Shown piece by piece: positions 28,351-37,188 of a stretch of 64,000 nucleotides of DNA (the stretch's first letter is position 1; every line of letters starts with the position of its first letter). The DNA comes from Rhizobiales bacterium 62-47. Lineage in GTDB: Bacteria > Pseudomonadota > Alphaproteobacteria > Rhizobiales > Xanthobacteraceae. The notes below the pieces were generated by a model. It saw only the letters and a program-made list of their open reading frames with translations, was not told where the DNA came from and ran no database searches. A program made the translations under genes and the position numbers. The stretch covers positions 124,001 to 188,000 of the forward strand of contig MKVX01000002.1 in assembly GCA_001899255.1 (NCBI GenBank), given 5' to 3'.

Positions 28351-28449
28351 GCATTTTCGAATTGGATTAAATCGCACCAGCTCTGTCATTCCGGGGCGCG
28401 AGCTCTTCGCGAGCGAACCCGGTTGGCGAAATTGACCAGCGAGTACCCG

Positions 28450-28539
28450 CGTCATGGCCGGGCTTGTCCCGGCCATCCACGTCTATCTTGATGAGCCGCC
28501 GTAAAGACGTGGATGCCCGCGACAAGCGCGGGCATGACG
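28450..28539. repeat. Palindromic repeat family B, copy 2
   Basis: Left arm CGTCATGGCCGGGCTTG, CCGGCCATCCACGTCT; right arm AAGACGTGGATGCCCGCGACAAGCGCGGGCATGACG. It lies between the converging methyltransferase and phoB genes and can fold into two stacked hairpins. Confidence 0.88.
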
Positions 28540-28571
28540 GCAACATCAACGCCATTTCAAAGGCGCTAGCC

Positions 28572-29273
28572 TCAACCCGCTTTTTGGAAGCGGTCGTCGA
28601 GTGCGTAGCCGGCGCCACGCACGGTGCGGATCGGGTCTTCCTCGCTGCCGGGATTGAGCAGCTTGCGCAGCCGCCCGATGTGCACGTCGACGGTGCGCTC
28701 ATCGATATAGATGTCGCGGCCCCAGACGCTGTCGAGCAGCTGCTCGCGGCTGAACACGCGGCCGGGATGCTCGAGGAAGAACTCCAGCAGGCGATACTCG
28801 GTCGGGCCGAGATCGATCGGCCGGCCCGAGCGCGCGACGCGGCGCTTGTCGCGATCGAGTTCGATGTCGCCGTAAGCCAGCACGGTCGCCAGCCGCTCGG
28901 GGCTGGCGCGGCGCAGCAGCGCCTTCACCCGCGCCAGCAGTTCCGGCACCGAGAAAGGCTTGACGATGTAATCGTCGGCGCCGGTGGCCAGCCCGCGCAC
29001 CCGCTCGCTTTCCTCGCCGCGCGCCGTCAGCATGATGATCGGCAGCTGCTTGGTTTCCGGCCGCGCCCGCAAGCGCCGGCACAGTTCGATGCCGGACAGA
29101 CCCGGCAGCATCCAGTCGAGCACCACGAGATCGGGAACGCTCTCCTTCAGCCGGGTGTCGGCGTCGTCGCCGCGCATCACCACCTCGACGTCGTAACCTT
29201 CGGCGTCGAGATTGTACCGCAGCAGCGTGGTCAGCGCTTCCTCGTCTTCCACTACCAGAATGCGTGCGCTCAT
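28572..29273 (-). CDS. phoB: Phosphate-regulon response regulator PhoB
   Basis: A 233-residue OmpR-type response regulator. The receiver domain carries ED at 9-11, the phosphoacceptor Asp53 in LVVLDWMLPG and the KPF lysine near 105. The winged-helix output domain ends LLDSVWGRDIYIDERTVDVHIGRLRKLL and RTVRGAGYAL. PhoB, phosphorylated by PhoR, binds Pho boxes to switch on phosphate-starvation genes. The ATG at 29273 starts the conserved domain; frame extension beyond is antisense to phoU. It is the last gene of the pst-phoU-phoB unit, 13 bases after phoU. Confidence 0.97.
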   Translation of the reverse strand: MSARILVVEDEEALTTLLRYNLDAEGYDVEVVMRGDDADTRLKESVPDLVVLDWMLPGLSGIELCRRLRARPETKQLPIIMLTARGEESERVRGLATGADDYIVKPFSVPELLARVKALLRRASPERLATVLAYGDIELDRDKRRVARSGRPIDLGPTEYRLLEFFLEHPGRVFSREQLLDSVWGRDIYIDERTVDVHIGRLRKLLNPGSEEDPIRTVRGAGYALDDRFQKAG

Positions 29274-29286
29274 CGATCGTGTCCCA

Positions 29287-30000
29287 TCAATTGCCGGGAA
29301 CCGTGGCGAACGTGGTCTGGTCGCTCTTCGGCCGCTTGTCGAGGATCGGCTGGCCTTCGACCATATACACCACGGTTTCGGCGATGTTGGTGGCGTGGTC
29401 GCCGATCCGCTCGATATTCTTGGCACAGAACATCAGGTGAATACAGAAGCTGATGTTGCGCGGATCTTCCAGCATGTAGGTCAGCAGCTCGCGGAACAGC
29501 GAGGTGCAGATGGCGTCGACCTCTTCGTCGCCCTTCCACACCGCCATGGCCGACGGCACGTCGTGCGCGGCATAGGCGTCGAGCACCGACTTGAGCTGGC
29601 CCTGCACCAGATCCGACATGTGTTGGAGGCCGCGGATCAGCTTGAGCGGATTGAAATCGGTATCGAGCGCGTTGACGCGCTTGGCGATGTTGCGCGACAG
29701 GTCGCCGATGCGTTCGAGATCGGTGGCGACGCGCATGGCGCCGACGATCTGCCGCAAGTCGACCGCCATCGGCTGACGCCGCGCGATGGTCAGCACCGCA
29801 TGCGCTTCCAGGTCGCGCTGCAACTTGTCGATCTCGGCGTCGGCGGCGACGACGCGCGCGCTCAGCACGGCGTCGCGGCGCACCAGCGCATCGACGGAAT
29901 CGACGATCTGCCGCTCGGCCAGGCCGCCCATTTCCGAGACCATCCGGGTCAGTTCCTGCAGGTCGCTGTCGAAAGCCTTGGCGGTATGCTCAAAAGCCAT
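29287..30000 (-). CDS. phoU: Phosphate transport regulator PhoU
   Basis: A 237-residue all-helical protein with two PhoU repeats, each having the conserved metal-binding E/DxxxD pattern: DLERIGDLSRNIAKRV near residue 92 and KNIERIGDHATNIAE near residue 196. PhoU links the Pst transporter to PhoR and keeps the Pho regulon off when phosphate is plentiful. It is separated from pstB by 190 bases that contain a family A palindromic repeat, and from phoB by only 13 bases. Confidence 0.97.
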   Translation of the reverse strand: MAFEHTAKAFDSDLQELTRMVSEMGGLAERQIVDSVDALVRRDAVLSARVVAADAEIDKLQRDLEAHAVLTIARRQPMAVDLRQIVGAMRVATDLERIGDLSRNIAKRVNALDTDFNPLKLIRGLQHMSDLVQGQLKSVLDAYAAHDVPSAMAVWKGDEEVDAICTSLFRELLTYMLEDPRNISFCIHLMFCAKNIERIGDHATNIAETVVYMVEGQPILDKRPKSDQTTFATVPGN

Positions 30001-30063
30001 TTTGGTTCTCCCCGCGATACCTCGCGTTCATCGGGACGTTAAACTCGTTGCTGATGGAGAGTC

Positions 30064-30161
30064 CGTCACCCTAAGGTGCTATCGCGCAGCGATAGCCTCG
30101 AAGGGCGACGGCTGCATCCTTCGAGGCTCGCGGCATCCGCCGCTCGCACCTCAGGATGACG
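30064..30161. repeat. Palindromic repeat family A, copy 4, inside the pst-phoU operon
   Basis: Left arm CGTCACCCTAAGGTGC with CTATCGCGCAGCGATAG hairpin and CCTCGAAGGGCGACGG; right arm CCTTCGAGGCTCG and GCACCTCAGGATGACG. It sits between pstB and phoU, which are otherwise adjacent genes of one operon. Confidence 0.88.
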
Positions 30162-30190
30162 CCGTTGCATAAACCTGACCTCATCGCGTC

Positions 30191-31009
30191 CTACCCGAAC
30201 CGTCCGGTGATGTAGTCCTGGGTGCGGCGGTCGGTCGGCGAGGTGAAGATCTTGTCGGTCGGGCCGAACTCGATCAGCTCGCCTAGATACATGAACGCGG
30301 TGAAGTCCGAGACGCGCGCCGCCTGCTGCATGTTATGGGTGACGATGACGATGGTGTAGTCCTCTTTCAGTTCGTCGATCAGTTCCTCGATCTTCGCCGT
30401 CGAGATCGGATCGAGCGCCGAGCACGGCTCGTCGAACAGGATAACCTCCGGCCGCACCGCCACGGTGCGCGCGATGCACAGCCGCTGTTGCTGTCCGCCC
30501 GACAGGCTGAGGCCGCTGGCGCCGAGCTTGTCCTTGACTTCGTCCCATAGCGCGGCGCGGCGCAGCGACTGCTCGACGCGCTGGTCGAGTTCGCGCTTCG
30601 GCAGCTTCTCGTAGAGCCGGATGCCGAACGCGATGTTCTCGTAGATCGACATCGGGAACGGCGTCGGCTTCTGGAACACCATGCCGATGCGCGCGCGCAG
30701 CAGATTGAGATCGAGACCCGGCTCGACGATATTCATGCCGTCGAACTGCACCTGGCCTTCTGCATGCTGGTTCGGATAGAGATCGTACATCCGGTTGAGC
30801 ACGCGCAGCAGCGTCGATTTCCCGCAACCCGACGGCCCGATGAACGCCGTCACCTTGTTTTCGTACAGCGGCAGCGTGATGCCCTTCAGCGCTTTTGTCT
30901 CACCGTAGAAAAACTCGAGGTTGCGGATCGCCACCTTGTCGCGCAAGGCGGCGGCATCGATCGGCGGATGCGTGGGGGCGGCAGTGGCAACCGATGTCGC
31001 GACGTTCAT
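30191..31009 (-). CDS. pstB: Phosphate ABC transporter ATP-binding protein PstB
   Basis: A 272-residue ATPase. Walker [10 protein letters not shown] is at about residues 58-66, the signature [13 protein letters not shown] follows, then Walker [14 protein letters not shown] and the switch histidine in [16 protein letters not shown]. It powers PstA/PstC for high-affinity phosphate uptake and takes part in PhoR signalling. The start at 31009 overlaps the pstA stop codon (ATGA), giving tight coupling; an upstream ORF extension at 31108 lies inside pstA. Confidence 0.98.
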   Translation of the reverse strand: MNVATSVATAAPTHPPIDAAALRDKVAIRNLEFFYGETKALKGITLPLYENKVTAFIGPSGCGKSTLLRVLNRMYDLYPNQHAEGQVQFDGMNIVEPGLDLNLLRARIGMVFQKPTPFPMSIYENIAFGIRLYEKLPKRELDQRVEQSLRRAALWDEVKDKLGASGLSLSGGQQQRLCIARTVAVRPEVILFDEPCSALDPISTAKIEELIDELKEDYTIVIVTHNMQQAARVSDFTAFMYLGELIEFGPTDKIFTSPTDRRTQDYITGRFG

Positions 31010-31851
31010 GATGCTTTCCTCGTTCCGGCCAATGCCCGTGCAACGATGCTCAGCACAAGCACTGAAATAGTGATGATGAGTGCGCCGGTCCAGGCCAGCT
31101 TCTGCCAATCGGCATAGGGGCTGAGCGCGAACTGGAAGATGACGACGGGCAGGCTCGACATCGGCGCGTTGAGATTGCTGCTGTAGAACTGGTTGTTGAG
31201 CGCGGTGAACAATAGCGGCGCGGTTTCGCCGCTGATGCGCGCCACCGCCAAGAGGATGCCGGTGATGATGCCGCTACGCGCCGCGCGATAGGCGATGTGG
31301 CGGATCATCAGCGAGCGCGGCAGCCCGATGGAAGCCGCCGCCTCGCGCAGCGTGTTCGGCACCAGCATCAGCATGTCTTCGGTGGTGCGCACCACCACCG
31401 GGATGACGATCACCGCCAGCGCCACCGCGCCGGCGATGCCGGAGAAGTGCCCCATCGGCACCACCATCACCTCGTAGATGAACAGGCCGACGACGATCGA
31501 TGGCGCGCTGAGCAGAATGTCGTTGATGAAGCGGACGATGCTGGTCAGCTTTTCGTGGCGGCCGTATTCCGCCATATAGGTGCCGGCCAGCATGCCGATC
31601 GGCGTGCCGATGGCGATGGCGATCACCGTCATCATGATGCTGCCGACGATGGCGTTGAGCAGGCCGCCCGCCGAGCCGGGCGGCGGCGTCATCTGCGTGA
31701 ACACCGCCAGCGACAGGCCGCTGAAGCCTTCCCAGAACAGCACGATCAGGATCATCGCGAGGCCGGCGAGGCCGATGCCGGTCGCGGCGTAGGAGGCGAC
31801 CGTCGCCATGACGTTGCTGCGGCGGCGCGCGGCATAGATCGAGGCATCCAT
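31006..31851 (-). CDS. pstA: Phosphate ABC transporter permease PstA
   Basis: A 281-residue inner-membrane permease with about six helices. The EAA-type loop that contacts PstB is visible in [32 protein letters not shown]. It forms the phosphate channel together with PstC. Its start overlaps the pstC stop by one base and its end overlaps pstB, all on the minus strand. Confidence 0.96.
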   Translation of the reverse strand: MDASIYAARRRSNVMATVASYAATGIGLAGLAMILIVLFWEGFSGLSLAVFTQMTPPPGSAGGLLNAIVGSIMMTVIAIAIGTPIGMLAGTYMAEYGRHEKLTSIVRFINDILLSAPSIVVGLFIYEVMVVPMGHFSGIAGAVALAVIVIPVVVRTTEDMLMLVPNTLREAAASIGLPRSLMIRHIAYRAARSGIITGILLAVARISGETAPLLFTALNNQFYSSNLNAPMSSLPVVIFQFALSPYADWQKLAWTGALIITISVLVLSIVARALAGTRKAS

Positions 31852-32843
31852 CAGCCGACCCTCCGCTCGATGCGCATCAGCATGTAACGCGCAATCGCCA
31901 GCACGATGAAGGTGATGACGAACAGGATGAGGCCGAGCGCGATCAGCGACGAGGTGTAGAGATCGCCGACGGCTTCGGTGAATTCGTTGGCGATGGTCGC
32001 GGAGATCGTGGTGCCGGGCGCCAGCAGCGATCCGGAGATCTTGTGCGCGTTACCGATGACGAAGGTTACCGCCATGGTCTCGCCGAGCGCGCGACCGAGG
32101 CCGAGCATGACGCCGCCGATGACGCCGACGCGGGTATAGGGCAGCACCACATGGCGCATCACTTCCCAGGTCGAGCAGCCGAGGCCGTAGGCCGCTTCCT
32201 TGAGCACCGGCGGCACCGCATCGAACACGTCGCGCGAGATCGAGGTAACGAACGGCAGCACCATGATGGCGAGGATCAGCCCGGCGGTGAGCATGCCGAT
32301 GCCGTAGGGCGGTCCGGCAAACAGCGTCGACAGCACCGGGATATCGCCGAACGCCGAGATCAGCGCCGGCTGCACGTATTGCTGCAGGAACGGCGCCAGC
32401 ACGAACAGGCCCCAGATGCCGTAGATGATGCTGGGGATGCCGGCGAGCAGTTCGATGGCGATGCCGATCGGCCGCCGCAGCCACATCGGGCACAGCTCGG
32501 TGAGGAACATCGCGATCAGCAGGCCGAACGGCACCGCGATGACCATGGCGATCAGCGAAGTAATGAGCGTGCCGTAGATCGGCGCCAGCGCACCGAATTT
32601 TTCGGTGACCGGATTCCAGCGTTGCGTGGTGACGAAATCGAAACCGAAAGTCTGCAGCGCCGGCAGCGCGCCGAGCAGCAAGGCCACCATGACGCCGCCG
32701 AGCAGCAGCAGCACGAGGATCGCCGCGCTGCGGGTAATGGCGTGAAAGATCACATCGCCGAGCCGCAGCTTGTCGAGCGCCCTGGCGCGTTCGGCAGCAT
32801 CCTGAGCGCCCACCCGTGCGCCTCCCCACGTCACATCCACCAC
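31851..32843 (-). CDS. pstC: Phosphate ABC transporter permease PstC
   Basis: A 330-residue permease with six or more helices. Conserved pieces include [41 protein letters not shown] and the EAA loop [23 protein letters not shown]. It partners PstA. The gene lies 171 bases after pstS, and a palindromic repeat fills much of that gap, unlike the tight pstC-pstA-pstB spacing. Confidence 0.96.
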   Translation of the reverse strand: MVDVTWGGARVGAQDAAERARALDKLRLGDVIFHAITRSAAILVLLLLGGVMVALLLGALPALQTFGFDFVTTQRWNPVTEKFGALAPIYGTLITSLIAMVIAVPFGLLIAMFLTELCPMWLRRPIGIAIELLAGIPSIIYGIWGLFVLAPFLQQYVQPALISAFGDIPVLSTLFAGPPYGIGMLTAGLILAIMVLPFVTSISRDVFDAVPPVLKEAAYGLGCSTWEVMRHVVLPYTRVGVIGGVMLGLGRALGETMAVTFVIGNAHKISGSLLAPGTTISATIANEFTEAVGDLYTSSLIALGLILFVITFIVLAIARYMLMRIERRVG

Positions 32844-32899
32844 AGCCGCCTCCTGGCCAGACTAGCCTTGTTTCATCAAAGCGGGAACAACACCGGCGC

Positions 32900-32994
32900 C
32901 GTCACCCTGAGGGGTCATGCGCAGCATGACCCTCGAAGGGCGACGGCCTGTATCCTTCGAGGCGCGCAAGAATTGCGCGCACCTCAGGATGACG
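32900..32994. repeat. Palindromic repeat family A, copy 5, between pstS and pstC
   Basis: Left arm GTCACCCTGAGGGGTCATGCGC with CCTCGAAGGGCGACGG; right arm CCTTCGAGGCGCG and GCACCTCAGGATGACG. In the transcript it would follow the pstS coding region by about 20 bases, a position where a hairpin could protect upstream pstS mRNA or limit read-through to pstC. Confidence 0.88.
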
Positions 32995-33014
32995 GGCCGC
33001 CGCTTTGCTCCGTC

Positions 33015-34073
33015 TCAGTTGGTGACGCTGTAGACCGGCTTGCCGTCCGCGCCCTTGACGTCCTTGGCCCAGGACTGCTCGATGATCTTGACGACGCTGT
33101 CCGGCATCGGGACGTAGTCGAGATCCGACGCCATGGCATCGCCCTTCTTGTAAGCCCAGGCGAAGAAGTTGAGCGCCACCGCCGCGTCGGCGACGTCCTT
33201 CGGCTGCTTCGGCAGCAAGATGAAGGTCGCACCGGCAATCGGCCACGCCTTGTCGCCGGCTTCGTCGGTGAGGATCATGTAGAAGCCCGGCGCCTTGGCC
33301 CAGTCGGCGGCGGCAGCGGCGGCGGCGATGGTTTCCGGCGTCGCGGCGACGGCCTTGCCGTCCTTGTTGATCAGCTTGGTGGTGGTCAGGTTGTTCTGCT
33401 TGGCATAAGCGGTTTCGACGTAACCGATCGAACCCTTGGTCTGCTTGACGTTGTTGGCGACGCCTTCATTGCCCTTGGCGCCGATGCCCGCCGGCCATTC
33501 CACTGCGGTGCTGGAGCCGACCTTCGACTTCCAGTCGGCGCTGACCTTCGACAGATAGTTGGTGAAGATGAAGGTTGTGCCGGAACCGTCCGAACGATGC
33601 ACCAGCGCGATGGCCTGCGACGGCAGCTTGGCGCTCGGGTTGAGCTTGGCGATGGCCGGATCGTTCCAGGTCTTGATCTCGCCGAGATAGATCTTGGCCA
33701 GCGTCGGGCCGTCAATGGTGAGGTCGCCGGAGGCAACGCCTTCGAGATTGACCACCGGAACGATGCCGCCCATCACGGTGGGGAATTGGATCAGGCCGGC
33801 CTTGTCGAGGTCTTCCGGCTTCAGCGGCATGTCGGAAGCGCCGAAGGTGACGGTGCGCGCGGTGATCTGCTTGATGCCGCCGCCCGAACCGATCGACTGA
33901 TAGTTCAGGCCGTTGCCGGTCTCTTTCTTATAGGCTTCGGCCCACTTGGCATAAACCGGGTAGGGGAAGGTCGCGCCGGCGCCAGAGATGTCGGCTGCAA
34001 AGGCGGTCGCCGAGGCGGCCGCGATGCCGCCGGCAACCAGGCCGGCAGCGGCGAGGGTTTTGAGGAATTTCAC
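33015..34073 (-). CDS. pstS: Periplasmic phosphate-binding protein PstS
   Basis: A 352-residue exported protein with a signal peptide (residues about 1-27, ending TAFAAD). The mature protein starts [18 protein letters not shown], with phosphate-contact motifs [10 protein letters not shown] (near 62-71) and [10 protein letters not shown] (near 160). It captures inorganic phosphate for PstCAB. A three-unit Pho box lies about 90 bases upstream, so it is the first gene of a PhoB-controlled operon, with its own promoter separate from phoR. Confidence 0.97.
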   Translation of the reverse strand: MKFLKTLAAAGLVAGGIAAASATAFAADISGAGATFPYPVYAKWAEAYKKETGNGLNYQSIGSGGGIKQITARTVTFGASDMPLKPEDLDKAGLIQFPTVMGGIVPVVNLEGVASGDLTIDGPTLAKIYLGEIKTWNDPAIAKLNPSAKLPSQAIALVHRSDGSGTTFIFTNYLSKVSADWKSKVGSSTAVEWPAGIGAKGNEGVANNVKQTKGSIGYVETAYAKQNNLTTTKLINKDGKAVAATPETIAAAAAAADWAKAPGFYMILTDEAGDKAWPIAGATFILLPKQPKDVADAAVALNFFAWAYKKGDAMASDLDYVPMPDSVVKIIEQSWAKDVKGADGKPVYSVTN

Positions 34074-34159
34074 TGGTTTTCTCCATCCTGTGGGTGGGGC
34101 GCCAGCCGCGATCGGCGGCGTCCACGACCGCTCGTTTAGGAGCGTGTCATTGAGCTTTT

Positions 34160-34188
34160 ATGAGAGTTTGATGACGGCTGGATGACAG
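34160..34188 (-). promoter_or_regulatory. Pho box (three PhoB half-units) upstream of pstS
   Basis: Read on the minus strand: CTGTCAT, CCGTCAT and CTCTCAT, each seven bases long and spaced by four, giving an 11-base period as in the PhoB consensus. The box is about 90-115 bases before the pstS ATG. CATAAA immediately downstream could be the -10 element paired with the first two units. Confidence 0.85.
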
Positions 34189-34284
34189 CATTAACCCATT
34201 GTAATATCGACGTTTTATCCAAGGCTCGCACGAGCCACCTGTGGAAAGCCGTCGGAACGGCCTCGGCCCATTTCATTTCGGGAG

Positions 34285-35628
34285 TCAGGTCGCAGACTTC
34301 GCCTGGGGAAAAGCCGCGGTGAAGGTGGCGCCGTGCTGCGGCACGCTTTCGATCAGCAGGCGGCCGCCGTGGCGGTTGAGGATGTGCTTGACCAGCGCCA
34401 GCCCCAATCCGGTGCCGCCCTGCGCCCGGCTGTCCCCGACATCGACGCGATAAAATCGCTCGGTCAGGCGCGGCAGATGCTCCGGCGCGATGCCGGGGCC
34501 GAAGTCGCGCACTCGTACCTGAATTTCCGGCACCGCATCGGCAGCAGCGACGGTCGCCAGTGTCACGATCACACGACCGCCAGACGCACCGTACTTCAGC
34601 GCGTTCTCGATCAGATTTTCCAGGAGCCGCAGCAATTCCTCGCGATCGCCAGCGACGATGGCCGGCTGCTCCGGCAGTTCGGTTTCGATCTTGACCTGTC
34701 GCTCGGTGGCCAGCACTTCGAGGCCGTCGACCACCTGACGGATCAGCGGCAGCAAATCGATCTGCGTGCTGGGCCGCACATGCGCGCTGAGTTCGACCCG
34801 CGACAGCGACAGCAGGTCGTCGATCAGCCGCGCCATGCGCGTCGCCTGCGCGTGCATGATGCCGAGGAACCGCTCGCGCGCCTTGGGATCGTCGCGCGCC
34901 GGCCCCTGCAGCGTATCGATGAAGCCGGACAGCGCCGCCAGCGGCGTGCGTAACTCGTGGCTGGCGTTGGCGACGAAATCGGCGCGCATCTCTTCGACCC
35001 GGCGCAGCGGCGTCTGGTCGTGGAACGTCATCAGCATGCAATAGTCGCGGCCGCCGAATGCGGTCGGCACCGCGACCGGCGTGACGATCAATTCCATCCA
35101 GCGATCGACCGGACCGTGATCGAGAAAGGTGACGCGGCGCGGCTCCGCCGTGGCGATCGCTTCGCGCAAGGCGGTGACGATCTCCGGCGAGCGCAACGCG
35201 AACTGCGCCGGCTCGTTCGTGCGCAACGCCGGGGCCAATTGAGCCGCGGCCGGATTGAGGTGGATGACACGCCCGGCGCGATCGAGCAGCACGGTGGGAT
35301 CCGGCAGACCGGTGAGGATGGCGCTGACCGCCGGCGCCTGCACCGGATCGCTGGCCAGCGCTTCGGAGGTGATGATGTCGGAATTGTGCAGACGCCACGG
35401 CACCAGCGCCGCGCAGACGATGCAGACGAAGGCGGCAACGGCGCGCGCCGCGGGCAATTCGCCGAACACCGCCAGCGCCGCCAGCACCAGGCCGGCCACC
35501 AGCAGGATCAACGCGGAATGGCGCAACCGGTCTGGCCAGAATGAAAACAGGGAAAGCCCGTCGCGCTGCGCCAGTTGCGCCGCGATCTGCTGGGCGGCAG
35601 TCACATCATCAGGTGCCGGAGTCGCCAT
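34285..35628 (-). CDS. phoR: Phosphate-regulon sensor histidine kinase PhoR
   Basis: A 447-residue membrane kinase. Two closely spaced helices at about 36-56 and 61-80 leave almost no periplasmic part, as is usual for PhoR. A PAS domain follows (about 95-205, PTVLLDRAGRVIHLNPAAA), then the H-box FVANASHELRTPL with His224, and the ATPase domain with an N box NLIENALKYG and G boxes RDFGPGIAPEHLPRLTERFYR and GGTGLGLALVKHI. Its start codon lies 20 bases inside the upstream YbhN-like gene, indicating translational coupling. It phosphorylates PhoB. Confidence 0.95.
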   Translation of the reverse strand: MATPAPDDVTAAQQIAAQLAQRDGLSLFSFWPDRLRHSALILLVAGLVLAALAVFGELPAARAVAAFVCIVCAALVPWRLHNSDIITSEALASDPVQAPAVSAILTGLPDPTVLLDRAGRVIHLNPAAAQLAPALRTNEPAQFALRSPEIVTALREAIATAEPRRVTFLDHGPVDRWMELIVTPVAVPTAFGGRDYCMLMTFHDQTPLRRVEEMRADFVANASHELRTPLAALSGFIDTLQGPARDDPKARERFLGIMHAQATRMARLIDDLLSLSRVELSAHVRPSTQIDLLPLIRQVVDGLEVLATERQVKIETELPEQPAIVAGDREELLRLLENLIENALKYGASGGRVIVTLATVAAADAVPEIQVRVRDFGPGIAPEHLPRLTERFYRVDVGDSRAQGGTGLGLALVKHILNRHGGRLLIESVPQHGATFTAAFPQAKSAT

Positions 35629-36664
35629 ATTTTCCCGAACGCAGCACGTCGTGGCTGGCTTTGGCGTCGGCGGCCCCCTCTTGCTGGCGCAGCCGCTTCA
35701 AACGCGCACCGACGATAACTTCCCGAAGCGTCAACAACATGACAGATAGGACGAACGGCACGATATAGTAGAGCAGCCGGAACAGCAGCATCCCGGCCAG
35801 CAGTTCTTCCTTGTCCATCTGCCATAGCCCGACCAGCATCGCGGCATCGAACACGCCGAGGCCGCCGGGCGAATGGCTGGCGAAGCCGAGCAAAGTCGCC
35901 GAGACGAAAATCACTGCGACGACCACGAAGCCGAGGTTGGGCTCGTCCGGCACCAGCATGTACATCGCCAGCGCGCAGAAGCCGAGATCGACGATGCCGA
36001 TGGCGATCTGCAGCAGCGTCAGCGATCCGCCGGGCAACACCACGGTCCACGGTCCACGTCCGACATGGCGCGGCGCCAGCGACACCCAGACGACGTAACC
36101 GAACAGCGCGAGCAGCAGCACGAAGGCCAACACGCGGTTGAGCCACGCCGGCAGTTGATCGACCGCGGCCGCGGCTTCGGGATGGTAGGCCACACCCATG
36201 CCCAACACCGCGGCGTTGCCGAGCCAGAACGTCAGCCCGGCCAGAAAGCAGATCTTGGCGACGTCGATGGCATTGAGGCCCCACGCCGAATAGATGCGAT
36301 AGCGCACCGCGCCCCCGGTGAAGACGCTGGCGCCGACATTATGCCCGACCGAATAGCTGGTGAAGGCCGCCAGCGCATTGATGCGGTAGGGAACGTCGGT
36401 GCGGCCGATCGCCCGCACAGCGAACAGATCGTAGAAAGTCAGCGTGAAATAACCCGCCGCGACGAACAGTCCGGCCAGCATGATCGAGCGCGGATCGCTC
36501 TGCTTCAGCGCATCGAGCACCTCGTCGACATCGATGTTACGCAGCAGGTGGAACAGAATGTAGCAGGCGATGGCAATGACGGTGATGCTGATGAGGACGC
36601 CGAGGCGGCGAAGGATTTGCTTGTCGCGCAGAACCGAGACCGCTCTGCGTAGGAAATCCAGCAT
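35609..36664 (-). CDS. YbhN/UPF0104-type membrane protein (lysylphosphatidylglycerol-synthase TM-region family)
   Basis: A 351-residue integral membrane protein with about eight helices. It carries the family landmarks YSVGHNVGASVFTGGAVRYR and the SHSPGGLGVFDAAM motif of the LPG-synthase transmembrane region family. The soluble aminoacyl-transfer domain is lacking, so it is a stand-alone flippase-like unit of unknown substrate. The start at 36664 follows GAGGTT and begins the conserved part. Its end overlaps phoR by 20 bases, an unusual partner that suggests a link between phospholipid handling and phosphate sensing. Confidence 0.85.
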   Translation of the reverse strand: MLDFLRRAVSVLRDKQILRRLGVLISITVIAIACYILFHLLRNIDVDEVLDALKQSDPRSIMLAGLFVAAGYFTLTFYDLFAVRAIGRTDVPYRINALAAFTSYSVGHNVGASVFTGGAVRYRIYSAWGLNAIDVAKICFLAGLTFWLGNAAVLGMGVAYHPEAAAAVDQLPAWLNRVLAFVLLLALFGYVVWVSLAPRHVGRGPWTVVLPGGSLTLLQIAIGIVDLGFCALAMYMLVPDEPNLGFVVVAVIFVSATLLGFASHSPGGLGVFDAAMLVGLWQMDKEELLAGMLLFRLLYYIVPFVLSVMLLTLREVIVGARLKRLRQQEGAADAKASHDVLRSGKYGDSGT

Positions 36665-36886
36665 CTCAACCTCGAATTGCGATTGTGCGCCGGATCCGAC
36701 GGCTGTCGCTGTGTTTGCTCCCGCGCTGACGTGGTAGCGCGTTTTGCGACACAGTGGAATCCAAACGCGGCAAAAACAAATCACGCAGCACAATGTCGCA
36801 GGCCCAGCCGCGGCCCACCCGCGCCCCACCGTATGCGCGCTGAAGCGGCAATCCGGCTGTGGCTTGGGGAACGGGGCGGCGGCGCA

Positions 36887-37183
36887 TCAGGCGATCGGCG
36901 CCTGACGCGAAATGAAGCGGTCGCGCAGCCAAGATCCGCAGACGCACCCGACCAGATAAGCGCCCAACATCAGCAAACCAAGGTCGAGCCAATAGCCCCA
37001 CCGCCCCGGAACCAGCCGCGCGATGGCCAATGCCAGCAGGATCACCACCAGCGCAGCCGCCCGCTGCATATTGGCGCGCGACAGACCGTCGCCGTGCTGG
37101 ACGACGGCAATCCATCCCATCGCCAGCCCGAGCAGCAGCCCGCCGGCCAGCCAACCCCAGTGGAAGGTGATGAGATACGCCAT
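36887..37183 (-). CDS. Small three-helix membrane protein beside an OmpA-like protein
   Basis: A 98-residue hydrophobic protein with about three helices (residues 8-26, 40-57 and 65-84) and a basic C-terminus. I do not recognise a named family. It starts five bases after the end of the BON/OmpA protein gene, on the same strand, so it is the second gene of that pair. It probably assists or localises the larger protein, but this is inference from position. Confidence 0.7.
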   Translation of the reverse strand: MAYLITFHWGWLAGGLLLGLAMGWIAVVQHGDGLSRANMQRAAALVVILLALAIARLVPGRWGYWLDLGLLMLGAYLVGCVCGSWLRDRFISRQAPIA

Positions 37184-37188
37184 CGCCG

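Noticed and set aside
32043..34139. A 698-residue open frame on the plus strand
   Set aside because: It lies antisense to pstC and pstS, whose motifs are unambiguous. Long antisense frames are common in GC-rich DNA and this one is His/Arg/Asp rich with no motif.
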